From: DASYKT01 sp035995185
GTDB taxonomy: Bacteria > Acidobacteriota > Blastocatellia > Pyrinomonadales > Pyrinomonadaceae
Length of the DNA stretch: 64,000 bases
NCBI GenBank assembly: GCA_035995185.1
Contig: DASYKT010000038.1
Location: 1-64,000 of the forward strand
Direction of reading: 5' to 3'
The notes beneath the pieces are model-generated. The model saw only the letters and a list, made by a program, of their open reading frames with translations, did no database searches and was not told the DNA's origin. This document shows, piece after piece, positions 9,213 through 16,887 of this stretch. Position numbers and translations under genes: made by a program. Position 1 is the stretch's first letter. Each line of letters starts with the position of its first letter.

Positions 9213-9243
9213 AAAATTTGCGTTTTTGTCTTTAGGAGGAATA

Positions 9244-9729
9244 ATGAACAGCTCACGAAATCCGTTAGCGCGTAGAGAAGGACTGGTCGTTCAGGAGATG
9301 CCTGATGAAGTGCTGGTTTATGACACCAGCACCAACAAAGCACACTGCCTGAATAAAACGGCGGCTTTTGTCTGGAAATCCTGTGACGGAAGTCATACTG
9401 TAAACGATATCGCCGGACTTATGGAAAAAGAGTTTGGCGCAAATGTTCCTGACGATCTGGTATGGCTGGCCATCGACCAGCTTGGCAAGGATGATCTCTT
9501 AGAAGCTTCTGAAGCTGTCAAAACTGCTAATGGAATTTCCCGTCGCGAAGTTATCCGTCGCATAGGCATCGCATCGGTCATAGCGTTACCGGTGGTAGCT
9601 TCATTGGTAGCTCCGAGCTCGGCATTAGCTGCGGTTTCCTGCGGCTGTGTCAACCCGACTGTTTGCGGCGCCATGATCGGCTGTCCGAGTCTGGTGAACT
9701 GCAATGGTTTGGGAATATGCGCACCGTAA
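9244..9729 (+). CDS. PqqD domain fused to Tat-like segment and Cys-periodic peptide
   Basis: A 161-residue protein; the start is the ATG at 9244 after TAGGAGGA. Residues about 8-92 form a PqqD domain (VYDTSTNKAHCLNKTAAFVW, then the winged-helix part), a fold that binds leader peptides of modified peptides. Residues 99-129 look like a twin-arginine signal: SRREVIRR, a hydrophobic run IGIASVIALPVVASLVA and AxA at 127-129. The last 32 residues have six Cys; Cys135, 141, 147, 153 and 159 are exactly six apart. The protein may carry its own recognition domain, an export or membrane segment and a core peptide. It sits between HPr-kinase-like and NTP_transf_5 genes and has its own promoter and terminator. 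Product and modification are unknown. Confidence 0.85.
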   Translation: MNSSRNPLARREGLVVQEMPDEVLVYDTSTNKAHCLNKTAAFVWKSCDGSHTVNDIAGLMEKEFGANVPDDLVWLAIDQLGKDDLLEASEAVKTANGISRREVIRRIGIASVIALPVVASLVAPSSALAAVSCGCVNPTVCGAMIGCPSLVNCNGLGICAP

Positions 9730-9753
9730 GCGGAACGTATCAATCGATCTTTC

Positions 9754-9783
9754 AAAAAGAGGCTTAGGTGTAAGCCTCTTTTT
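9754..9783 (+). terminator. strong intrinsic terminator after the PqqD-peptide gene
   Basis: A perfect 13-bp stem, AAAAAGAGGCTTA (9754-9766) with TAAGCCTCTTTTT (9771-9783), around a GGTG loop. It lies between the peptide gene and the NTP_transf_5 gene, so it would let the peptide be made in excess over the enzyme. Confidence 0.92.
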
Positions 9784-9799
9784 AGTTTAAACATAAGAT

Positions 9800-10654
9800 A
9801 TGGTCGATGACGATAAGCGCTGGGTGATCATCCAGACCACTTTGCATAAAGATCATTTGGAGCGGGTTTTTAAGCTGCTTCGCGGCGGCGGGGTCGAACC
9901 GCTTTTGATAAAGGGATGGGCTGCGGTTCGCCACTACCCGGAAGGCGAGGGACGCACCCCCGGCGACCTCGACCTTTGCGTCTCCCCGGCACAATTTGAA
10001 AAAGCGATCAAGATATTAAAAGCGCTCGAGATCTCGATACCGGTGGATATCCACTTAGGTCTGCGGCACCTGGATACTTTGCCGCTGGAAAAGTTGCTGG
10101 AGCGCTCAGAATTGATCAGGGTGGGGGAAAGTGACATCCGCATTTTATGCGATGAAGACCACTTGCGGGTGATGGCGGTCCATTGGCTCAATGACGGCGG
10201 CGCCTATAGAGAAAAACTCAAGGACATTCATTTCGCAGTTGAAGATCGCGCGGAAGATTTTGATTGGGATAAATGTTTGAACGCGGTCGATGTGCGCCGG
10301 CGGCGCTGGATTGTTTGCGCGATCCTTTTATCTCACAAATACTTTGGCACCAAGATCGAAAATACTCCGATCGCGGGAGAAAAAGAATTGCCGCGATGGT
10401 TGATCAGGGCGATAGAAAAAGAATGGGCGAGTCCGGTCCGCCTGCAGCCCGTCACGAGTATTTTTATCGATCCCAAACGACTCTGGCAGCAGTTTCGCAA
10501 GAGGGTTCCTCCGAACCCGTTACAGGCCACTATTGAACTGGGCGGAGATTTTGACCGCTATCCGCGGGCCATATATCAAACGGCAGATATTTTTTATCGA
10601 ATATTTGCTACCCGAAAGCGCCTGCGGATAGTTTCGCGAATTAGAAAGATATAG
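9800..10654 (+). CDS. NTP_transf_5-type nucleotidyltransferase
   Basis: A 284-residue protein with the nucleotidyltransferase-fold pattern of the NTP_transf_5 family: LLIKGWAAVRHYPE, then RTPGDLDLCVSP with the paired metal-binding Asp residues, then SIPVDIHLGLRH. Homologues are found with HprK-like and PqqD genes in peptide and exopolysaccharide clusters, and the same three types meet here. The substrate is unknown; transfer of a nucleotide to the peptide or a sugar is possible. The start at 9800 has no clear ribosome site. It is convergent with the transaldolase gene; a small hairpin (10666-10681) lies between them. Confidence 0.8.
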   Translation: MVDDDKRWVIIQTTLHKDHLERVFKLLRGGGVEPLLIKGWAAVRHYPEGEGRTPGDLDLCVSPAQFEKAIKILKALEISIPVDIHLGLRHLDTLPLEKLLERSELIRVGESDIRILCDEDHLRVMAVHWLNDGGAYREKLKDIHFAVEDRAEDFDWDKCLNAVDVRRRRWIVCAILLSHKYFGTKIENTPIAGEKELPRWLIRAIEKEWASPVRLQPVTSIFIDPKRLWQQFRKRVPPNPLQATIELGGDFDRYPRAIYQTADIFYRIFATRKRLRIVSRIRKI

Positions 10655-10715
10655 GATTAGGGAGCGCCCAATTTATTGGGCATGTGTTGAACCAATTCGT
10701 CGCTCCTAGCGGCTC

Positions 10716-11366
10716 CTAGCTGCGCCCGCTTTTCTTCCAGTCATTTAAAAATGCATCAAGGCCTTTATCCGTTAGCGGATGGTTCGCCAACTGTTTGATC
10801 ACCTTAAAGGGGATAGTTGCGACATCCGCACCGAGGAGCGCTGCGTCGACGATATGCATCGGGTGACGGATGCTGGCCGCCAAAACTTCCGTCTTGTAGC
10901 CATAGTTTCCATAGATCTGCACGATATCGGCGATGACCTGCATTCCGTTTTGCCCGATGTCGTCCAGACGGCCGATGAACGGCGAAATATAAGCGGCGCC
11001 GGCCTTGGCAGCCAGCAGCGCCTGGGCGGCGGAGAAGCAAAGCGTGACGTTGACCTTGGTGCCTTCATCGGTAAAAGTGCGGGTGGCTTTTAAGCCGTCG
11101 AGAGTGAGCGGGCATTTGACCACTACATTCGAAGCGATCTTGGCCAGTTCGCGGCCTTCGCGCAGCATTCCTTCGGTATCGAGCGCGGTCACTTCGGCCG
11201 AAACATCGCCTTTGACCATCGCACAGATCTTTGCGATATGTTCCTTGAAATCCACATCGCCTTCCTTGGCAACGAGCGACGGGTTGGTCGTTACGCCGTC
11301 GATCAGGCCCATCTCATTTGCTTCGCGTATCTCATCCAAATTAGCTGTATCGATAAAAAATTTCAT
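10716..11366 (-). CDS. transaldolase, short TalC/FSA type
   Basis: A 216-residue member of the small transaldolase / fructose-6-phosphate aldolase family. MKFFIDTANLDEIREA opens the TIM barrel, GVTTNPSLVAKEG is the family signature, and the Schiff-base Lys is in VVVKCPLT. Strands with NVTLCFSAAQALLAAKAGA and YISPFIGRLDDIG follow. It moves a dihydroxyacetone unit in the non-oxidative pentose phosphate pathway, in the cytosol. Whether this copy acts as transaldolase or aldolase is not certain. It is the last gene of the minus-strand run that begins with hslV. Confidence 0.93.
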   Translation of the reverse strand: MKFFIDTANLDEIREANEMGLIDGVTTNPSLVAKEGDVDFKEHIAKICAMVKGDVSAEVTALDTEGMLREGRELAKIASNVVVKCPLTLDGLKATRTFTDEGTKVNVTLCFSAAQALLAAKAGAAYISPFIGRLDDIGQNGMQVIADIVQIYGNYGYKTEVLAASIRHPMHIVDAALLGADVATIPFKVIKQLANHPLTDKGLDAFLNDWKKSGRS

Positions 11367-11385
11367 TTATAAGCTCCTTAATTAC

Positions 11386-11428
11386 GGGTCAGAACATTAC
11401 CCGGTCACTACGTTCCCGGTTCTGACCC
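11386..11428. repeat. family A element, shortened copy 2, overlaps FAH gene end
   Basis: GTCAGAAC at 11388-11395 is the stub of one arm and 11399-11426 (ending GTTCCCGGTTCTGAC) is a nearly full second arm. The full arm is read as the last codons and stop of the FAH-family gene. Confidence 0.85.
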
Positions 11429-12155
11429 CATTTCTTAAAATCCCAATTCCTTCGATCTCGATCTCACACACATCGCCGTCATTCATTTTCGACACGCCCG
11501 ACGGTGTGCCGGTAGCGATCACATCGCCTTTATTAAGCGTCATCTGCCGGGAAATATATCTGATAAGAAAATCGACAGGGAAGACCATCTGCGAAGTCCG
11601 CGCGTCCTGTCTGGTTTCGCCGTTCACCCGCGTGACAACTCGAATATCTTTTATATCCAGCTCGGTTTCAATAAAACGCCCGACCGCGCAAAAAGTGTCG
11701 AACGATTTGGCGCGGGTGAACTGCACGTCTTTGCGCTGCAGATCGCGGGCCGTTACATCGTTTAAACACATATAACCGAAAACGTAATCGAGCGGGTTCT
11801 CACTATCCAAAATATTTTTCGCATCCCTGCCCATTACTATCGCCAACTCGCCTTCGTGTTCTACCTGCTGCGATTGAGGAGGAATGACGATCGCTTCGCC
11901 CTCGGTTATCAGGGACGAAGGCGCTTTGAGAAAAAGCAGCGGTTCGGTAGGAACTTCATTGCCGAGTTCTTTAGCGTGCTCGGCGTAGTTTCGTCCGACG
12001 CAGACTATCTTGGAAGGCATTACCGGCGGCAAAAAAATGACCTCGGAAACCGCGATCGGGCCGCCCGGCGTGGCGATAGGTGAAACCGTATCGTCATTAA
12101 AAACACCCTCGATCGCAGGTGCGTTTTCGTTTATTTTATAACGGCAATATTTCAT
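11397..12155 (-). CDS. fumarylacetoacetate hydrolase family protein
   Basis: A 252-residue FAH-fold enzyme of the type that hydrolyses or decarboxylates acylpyruvates or fumarylpyruvate. I chose the ATG at 12155 (MKYCRYKINEN), the usual start of the family, over TTG at 12167. Motifs seen are IVCVGRNYAEHAKELGNEVP, EPLLFLKAPSSL, the metal-binding region VEHEGELAIVMG, and GDVIATGTPSGV. The last 11 residues (NGVRTGNVVTG) and the stop are encoded by a family A repeat arm, so the native C-terminus has been replaced. It lies between an FN3 lipoprotein gene and the transaldolase gene. Confidence 0.9.
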   Translation of the reverse strand: MKYCRYKINENAPAIEGVFNDDTVSPIATPGGPIAVSEVIFLPPVMPSKIVCVGRNYAEHAKELGNEVPTEPLLFLKAPSSLITEGEAIVIPPQSQQVEHEGELAIVMGRDAKNILDSENPLDYVFGYMCLNDVTARDLQRKDVQFTRAKSFDTFCAVGRFIETELDIKDIRVVTRVNGETRQDARTSQMVFPVDFLIRYISRQMTLNKGDVIATGTPSGVSKMNDGDVCEIEIEGIGILRNGVRTGNVVTG

Positions 12156-12167
12156 AAACTGCGACAA

Positions 12168-13280
12168 TTAAGGGGCTGTTTCGCTCACCACTTCGGACAT
12201 TTCGCTGAGATTTCCGGCCTTGTCGACCGCGATCAGATAGTAAAAATATTTATGTCCGGGTTCTACATTTGTATCCTGAAACACGTTCGTTTGCAAAAGC
12301 TGCGGAGTTAAAAGTTTCCACTCAGTTTTGGGCAAATTTTCGTCTTCGGAACGATAGATCTTATAACCGGCGATGTCCTTTTCCGGGTTGGTGGCGAAGA
12401 ATATCGAGATCGTGCCCGGCGCGGCGGCGATCGTCACGGCGGCCGGCGCGGAAGGCGCAAAAGTGTCTTTTGGCGTGATAGAAACCGGTTCGGAACTGGT
12501 GCTTTCGATCGGCTGGGCATTGCCGCCCAGGGACACGGTCCTCACCAGGTATTCATAACGAGTGCCAAAATCGAAAAACTGGTCCGGGTATTCGTTTTTT
12601 GTTACCGGCGTCGAGTTTAATTTAGCGAATGGCTGCCCGTTTTTCCGGCGATACACGTTAAAACCCAGGATATTCGCGGGCGACGTTCCGTTAATATTTT
12701 TGACCGGCGGCGCCCAGCTTATCGTAATAGCATTTTCGTCGAGAACGGTCTTGAGCCCGCTCGGATTTAAGGCCACCCGCTCGCTTGGCTCGATCAGGAG
12801 AAAATTAGAGAATGCCGCTTTTTGGCCCGAGGTATTGACGAAGCGCAGGGCATAGCGCAGCCGCACGGCCTGGCCGGCAAATTCCAGCGTGTCAGTATAG
12901 GAAAGCAGTTTGCCGTAGTCTTCGTCCTTGACCGGGACCGACCCGATCAGAGTGCTGCGCGAAGCAAAATCTTCCTCGGTCAGCGAAAGGGAAGAGTCAA
13001 GAGGTTCGGCCAGGCGATACACGTCTATCCGCTCGATGCTGAGAATACTTTTATCGCCGGCCTTATGCGGAGGCATCGTCCATTGCAGTTGGATCTGATT
13101 ACCTTGCTGGCCACCCGAAACGTTGGCCCGCTGAATGACCCGCTCCACCGGCGGGAGCGGCAGTTTTCGTTTCCCGCAGCCGGCCGCAAACAAGCAGGCA
13201 AAGATCGCCAGGAGCAGCAGCGCCGCTTTAAAGTTTGTCAGGTGTTTAAACCGGGTTTTTTCGGCGATAAGCAGGTGCAT
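12168..13280 (-). CDS. lipoprotein with fibronectin type III domains
   Basis: A 370-residue envelope protein. A basic N-terminus and hydrophobic run end in the lipobox LFAAGC (Cys at about residue 35), so it is probably lipid-anchored. The rest is beta-rich with FN3-like features, such as ITISWAPPVKNINGTSPANI with LGFNVYRRKNG and then DIAGYKIYRSED ending in YFYYLIAVDKAGNLSEMS. At least two FN3 repeats are visible at about 170-275 and 280-370. The function is unknown; a cell-surface or periplasmic binding role fits. The gene starts two bases after hslU ends. Confidence 0.82.
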   Translation of the reverse strand: MHLLIAEKTRFKHLTNFKAALLLLAIFACLFAAGCGKRKLPLPPVERVIQRANVSGGQQGNQIQLQWTMPPHKAGDKSILSIERIDVYRLAEPLDSSLSLTEEDFASRSTLIGSVPVKDEDYGKLLSYTDTLEFAGQAVRLRYALRFVNTSGQKAAFSNFLLIEPSERVALNPSGLKTVLDENAITISWAPPVKNINGTSPANILGFNVYRRKNGQPFAKLNSTPVTKNEYPDQFFDFGTRYEYLVRTVSLGGNAQPIESTSSEPVSITPKDTFAPSAPAAVTIAAAPGTISIFFATNPEKDIAGYKIYRSEDENLPKTEWKLLTPQLLQTNVFQDTNVEPGHKYFYYLIAVDKAGNLSEMSEVVSETAP

Positions 13281-13282
13281 AA

Positions 13283-14713
13283 TTAAAGAATATATTGCCG
13301 CAGATCCTGGTCCTTTACTATTTCCGCCAGCTGGCCGCGCACATAATCCGCGGAGATAACCTGTTGTTTTTCTTCGAGTTCGCCCCCGGCAAAGCTGATA
13401 TCTTCGAGCAATTTTTCCAGCAGCGTGTGCAGCCGCCGGGCTCCGATGTCTTCGGTCTGCCGGTTTATCTCGGCGGTCATCTCGGCGATCAGGTCAATGG
13501 CGTCATCGGTAAATTCGAGATAGATCCCTTCGGTCTTAAGCAGTTCTTTATACTGCTTAATCAGGGAATTCTTGGGCTGTGTCAGGATGCGTTTCAGGTC
13601 TTCGGTCGTCAGCGAATCAAGCTCGACACGGATGGGAAAACGGCCCTGAAGTTCGGGTATCAGATCCGAAGGCTTCGATACGTGAAATGCCCCGGCGGAG
13701 ATGAAAAGGATGTGTTCGGTGCTGACCATTCCGTAGCGGGTGTTGACGGTCGTTCCTTCGACGATCGGCAGCAGGTCGCGCTGGACGCCTTCGCGGGAAA
13801 CTTCCGGCCCGTGCGAACCGCCGCCTTCCCGTCCCGCGATCTTATCTATTTCGTCCAGAAAGATGATGCCTGAAGACTGGGCCATTTCGATCGCCGCGCG
13901 GGTGATGCGGTCCATATCTACCAGCTGCTCCTGCTCTTCCCGCAGTAGATACTCTTTCGCTTCGGCGATCCTTACTTTCCGGCGCTTGGTTTTGGTGGGA
14001 AAAAGATTTCCCATCATATCGCGGAAATTGACGCCCATTTCTTCAAAACCCTGGCCGCCGCCGGCGATCTCTATCATCGGCGAAGACTTTTCCTGGGTGT
14101 CTATCTCGACCATCCGGTTGTCGAGTTCGCCTTTTTTCAACTGTTCGCGGAATTTTTCGCGGGTCCGATTCTCGGTTTTGACGGTTTCGCTGGTTCCATC
14201 CGTTTCGGAGGCTTCAGTTTCGTTGCCTTCGTTATAGGTTGAAGAATATACGGAAGTCGGCGGCAGCAAAAGATCGAGTAATTGCTCTTCGACATTGGTT
14301 TCCGCGGCGATCTTCACCTCTTCAAAGGCCTGCTGTTTGGCCATATCGACCGCAATTTCAGTCAGTTCGCGGATCATGCTTTCGACATCACGGCCGACAT
14401 AGCCAACCTCGGTGAATTTTGAAGCTTCGATCTTCAGGAACGGCGATTGGGCGAGTTTTGCCAGGCGGCGGGCGATCTCGGTCTTTCCGATACCGGTCGA
14501 GCCGATCATCAGGATATTTTTCGGCAGCACGTCGGCGGCTATTTCGGGCGGAAGTTTTTGCCGGCGCAGGCGGTTGCGCAAAGCCACCGCGACCGCGCGC
14601 TTGGCCTTAGTTTGCCCCACGATATATTTATCCAGCTCTTCGACGATCTGGCGGGGCGTAAGTTCTTCAAATTGCGAAGTTTCTTTAACTTCTCCGGGAA
14701 GTTGGATAGCCAT
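13283..14713 (-). CDS. hslU: ATP-dependent protease ATPase subunit HslU
   Basis: AAA+ unfoldase that feeds proteins into the HslV peptidase chamber in the cytosol. It begins with LTPRQIVEELDKYIVGQTKAK; Walker A is MIGSTGIGKTE, Walker B is IIFLDEIDKIAG, and sensor residues lie in the C-domain with DIGARRLHTLLEKLLEDISF. The ending DLRQYIL is the conserved tail that inserts into HslV. At 476 residues it is about 30 longer than the E. coli protein, mostly in the I domain, which is rich in Glu, Thr and Lys. It lies 10 bases after hslV. Confidence 0.96.
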   Translation of the reverse strand: MAIQLPGEVKETSQFEELTPRQIVEELDKYIVGQTKAKRAVAVALRNRLRRQKLPPEIAADVLPKNILMIGSTGIGKTEIARRLAKLAQSPFLKIEASKFTEVGYVGRDVESMIRELTEIAVDMAKQQAFEEVKIAAETNVEEQLLDLLLPPTSVYSSTYNEGNETEASETDGTSETVKTENRTREKFREQLKKGELDNRMVEIDTQEKSSPMIEIAGGGQGFEEMGVNFRDMMGNLFPTKTKRRKVRIAEAKEYLLREEQEQLVDMDRITRAAIEMAQSSGIIFLDEIDKIAGREGGGSHGPEVSREGVQRDLLPIVEGTTVNTRYGMVSTEHILFISAGAFHVSKPSDLIPELQGRFPIRVELDSLTTEDLKRILTQPKNSLIKQYKELLKTEGIYLEFTDDAIDLIAEMTAEINRQTEDIGARRLHTLLEKLLEDISFAGGELEEKQQVISADYVRGQLAEIVKDQDLRQYIL

Positions 14714-14723
14714 ACTAAATTCT

Positions 14724-15275
14724 TTATATTTCTTCTAGCGTAATGCTGGCGTTGGTGTAAATACAGATGTCCGCGGCGATCTTCAACGACTGCCGCGCGA
14801 TCTCAGCGGCGGAAAGCTGCGTATTTTTTAACAGCGCCCGGGCAGCAGCGGTCGCATACATGCCGCCGGACCCGACGGCCAGCAATCCTTCATCCGAAGC
14901 GATCACATCGCCTTTGCCGGACAAAAGAAATGCCTGCTTGGCGTCGGCGACGATCAGAAAAGCCTCTAAATGCCGCAAATATTTATCGGTCCGCCAATCT
15001 TTGCTCAGTTCAAAGGCGGCGCGCTCTAATTGACCCTGGTATTGTTCTAATTTCGCTTCAAAACGGCTCAGGAGCGAAAAAGCGTCGGCCGTGGCGCCCG
15101 CAAAACCGGTCAATATCTTGCCGTCATAAAGCCGGCGGATCTTTTTTGCATTGCCTTTTAAGACGGCATCGCCCAAGGTGACCTGGCCATCGGCGGCGAT
15201 CGCGGTCTTACCGTCGCGCTGCACCAGCAAAACGGTGGTCTGGCGCAGCTTATTCTGGTAGTGGTGCGATTTCAT
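14724..15275 (-). CDS. hslV: ATP-dependent protease peptidase subunit HslV
   Basis: Proteasome-like peptidase of the HslUV complex, 183 residues from the ATG at 15275; frames opening further upstream would add an unrelated leader. TTVLLVQRDGKTAIAADGQV follows MKSHHYQNKLRQ, so Thr13 would be the nucleophile after removal of a 12-residue propeptide; most HslV proteins lose only Met. GNAKKIRRLYDGKILTGFAG and GSGGMYATAAARAL are typical of the family. It leads the minus-strand run hslV-hslU-lipoprotein-FAH-transaldolase. Confidence 0.95.
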   Translation of the reverse strand: MKSHHYQNKLRQTTVLLVQRDGKTAIAADGQVTLGDAVLKGNAKKIRRLYDGKILTGFAGATADAFSLLSRFEAKLEQYQGQLERAAFELSKDWRTDKYLRHLEAFLIVADAKQAFLLSGKGDVIASDEGLLAVGSGGMYATAAARALLKNTQLSAAEIARQSLKIAADICIYTNASITLEEI

Positions 15276-15374
15276 AAAGGAAAAATATAGAGTGCCAAAT
15301 TTTTGGCCGCAAGTCCAACAAGCAACTAAGGAGAAGAAAACAACCACAAATCGATGATATAGTGGTTTCCTGCG

Positions 15375-15830
15375 ATGGAAATATCAGAAGCAATAAAGTC
15401 GGCACTAAATGTTTTCCGGGAATATAAGACCACACCTGATCTCGAGACCATCGGACTTGTTCTTCCTAAGACCGGTATGTCGAGGGAAATGGCTTGGCAT
15501 ATTATAGATTTCATGCCCTTAGCTTTCGGCCGCGCTTTTATGAAAGACGCTTGCCGGGGATTCTCTGATGAGTATGAGCGATGTTCGTACAAAAACGGCC
15601 AAGCCGTTGATAAAGTAATAAAAAAACTAACTGATGAGCCCGTTTTTTTGGAAGCAAAAAGAATAGCTTTGGAAATGATTGAAGGAGGAAAGGTTAACGA
15701 TCCTGGCTTTCAAGCCGTCCTGGAGCGTAGCGTTGAACTGAATGCTATCAAACATTTGGTAAGTAAAGGCTCAAAGCCGGAAAATATTGTTTTAAGTTCA
15801 CCTTACTTATTGCGTCGAGAAAATCTGTGA
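15375..15830 (+). CDS. hypothetical protein
   Basis: A 151-residue soluble protein that I do not recognise. It begins MEISEAIKSALNVFREYKTT, is helical and of mixed charge, and has no signal peptide or membrane segment. MAWHIIDFMPLAFGRAFMKD in the middle is its most hydrophobic stretch. It is divergent from hslV with a 99-base AT-rich gap that must hold both promoters. Codon use and a plausible ATG at 15375 support a real gene, but no function is proposed. Confidence 0.6.
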   Translation: MEISEAIKSALNVFREYKTTPDLETIGLVLPKTGMSREMAWHIIDFMPLAFGRAFMKDACRGFSDEYERCSYKNGQAVDKVIKKLTDEPVFLEAKRIALEMIEGGKVNDPGFQAVLERSVELNAIKHLVSKGSKPENIVLSSPYLLRRENL

Positions 15831-15951
15831 TTTCAAAACGCCATACTCTCTTCCATCGTGTGAGAAATGCACATCTACCAAAACCAACCCTCCGCATTTG
15901 ACAGAAAACATTAGTTTTGTTGAACTTTTTCTGCAAGTAATTTTATTAGCA

Positions 15952-16686
15952 ATGGAAAGAAAACCCAGAATAGGTATCACGATGCGTTTGGAGATGGAAA
16001 CCAGCCGTTTCTATCTGGGACGCGATTATAGTGAAGCGGTCGCGGCCTGCGGCGGCGTGCCGGTCCATATAGCTTTGATACCGGATGCGGGCTATATTGC
16101 GGAGGTTATGAGCGGCCTGGACGGCATTTTATTGCCGGGAAGCAATACGGACGTCGATCCGGTACGCTACGGCCAGGAACCGATCCCGCAGCTGGGAACC
16201 GTCATCCCGGAAAAAGACGAGACCGACCTGCTGGTTTTGGCGGAAGCCGAGAGCCGGAAAATGCCCGTTTTCGGCATTTGTTTCGGCATGCAGATGATCA
16301 ACGTCTTTTACGGAGGAACGCTGTTTCAGGACATTTTTTCGCAGATAACCGGCTGTCTGAAGCATGAGCAGGGTTTGCCCACTTATCGAAGCTCGCACGG
16401 CATAATGATCGAAAAAGGCTCGCTGCTGCACAAATTGGCCGGTAATGAGGAAGCGCGGGTAAATACTTCGCACCACCAGGCGGTCGATAGAACGGGAAGG
16501 CATCTGCAAGTTACGGCCTGGGCGCCGGATGGCGTGATCGAGGCCATCGAAGGCACCAAAAACGACCATTTTGTGCTGGGCGTACAGTGGCACCCGGAGC
16601 TGAATTGGACGCGGGACAAACTTTCGGCGAGCATCTTTGGCAAATTTATCGGTAAGGCTGGAGAATCTGCCAGTATTTCCGCGTAG
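15952..16686 (+). CDS. gamma-glutamyl-gamma-aminobutyrate hydrolase family peptidase (C26)
   Basis: A 244-residue class I glutamine-amidotransferase-like hydrolase. The ATG at 15952 gives the usual start, MERKPRIGITMRLE. The nucleophile Cys is in VFGICFGMQMINV and the catalytic His-Glu pair in VQWHPELNW; GILLPGSNTDVDPVRYGQ is a family signature. PuuD-type members cleave gamma-glutamyl-GABA in putrescine breakdown. No other puu genes are near, so the substrate is open. A repeat cluster follows. Confidence 0.88.
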   Translation: MERKPRIGITMRLEMETSRFYLGRDYSEAVAACGGVPVHIALIPDAGYIAEVMSGLDGILLPGSNTDVDPVRYGQEPIPQLGTVIPEKDETDLLVLAEAESRKMPVFGICFGMQMINVFYGGTLFQDIFSQITGCLKHEQGLPTYRSSHGIMIEKGSLLHKLAGNEEARVNTSHHQAVDRTGRHLQVTAWAPDGVIEAIEGTKNDHFVLGVQWHPELNWTRDKLSASIFGKFIGKAGESASISA

Positions 16687-16698
16687 CGGAACTGTGAA

Positions 16699-16830
16699 TG
16701 TAGCCGTGGATTTTAATCCACGGTGGCGATAACATACCCGCATCGGTCGCTATGCGACGGATATCAAACGTCGCTATGCGACGGGCAACGATTTACATGG
16801 GATTTCCGTGGGTTGAAACCCACGGCTACA
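16699..16830. repeat. family C hairpin cluster, copy 1
   Basis: The ends TGTAGCCGTGG (16699-16709) and CCACGGCTACA (16820-16830) are inverted. Inside are smaller hairpins: CGTGGATTTTAATCCACG, CGTCGCTATGCGACG and CGTGGGTTGAAACCCACG. The same build recurs at 47191-47355. Confidence 0.88.
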
Positions 16831-16887
16831 GTCAGATGATCGCTACGCGATTTTATTTTGATATTAATGATTCACATTAAATAATTG

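Noticed and set aside
16699..16830. CRISPR array
   Set aside because: The repeats are hairpins in opposite directions with no constant spacer length, and no cas gene is near. The same holds for the other repeat clusters.
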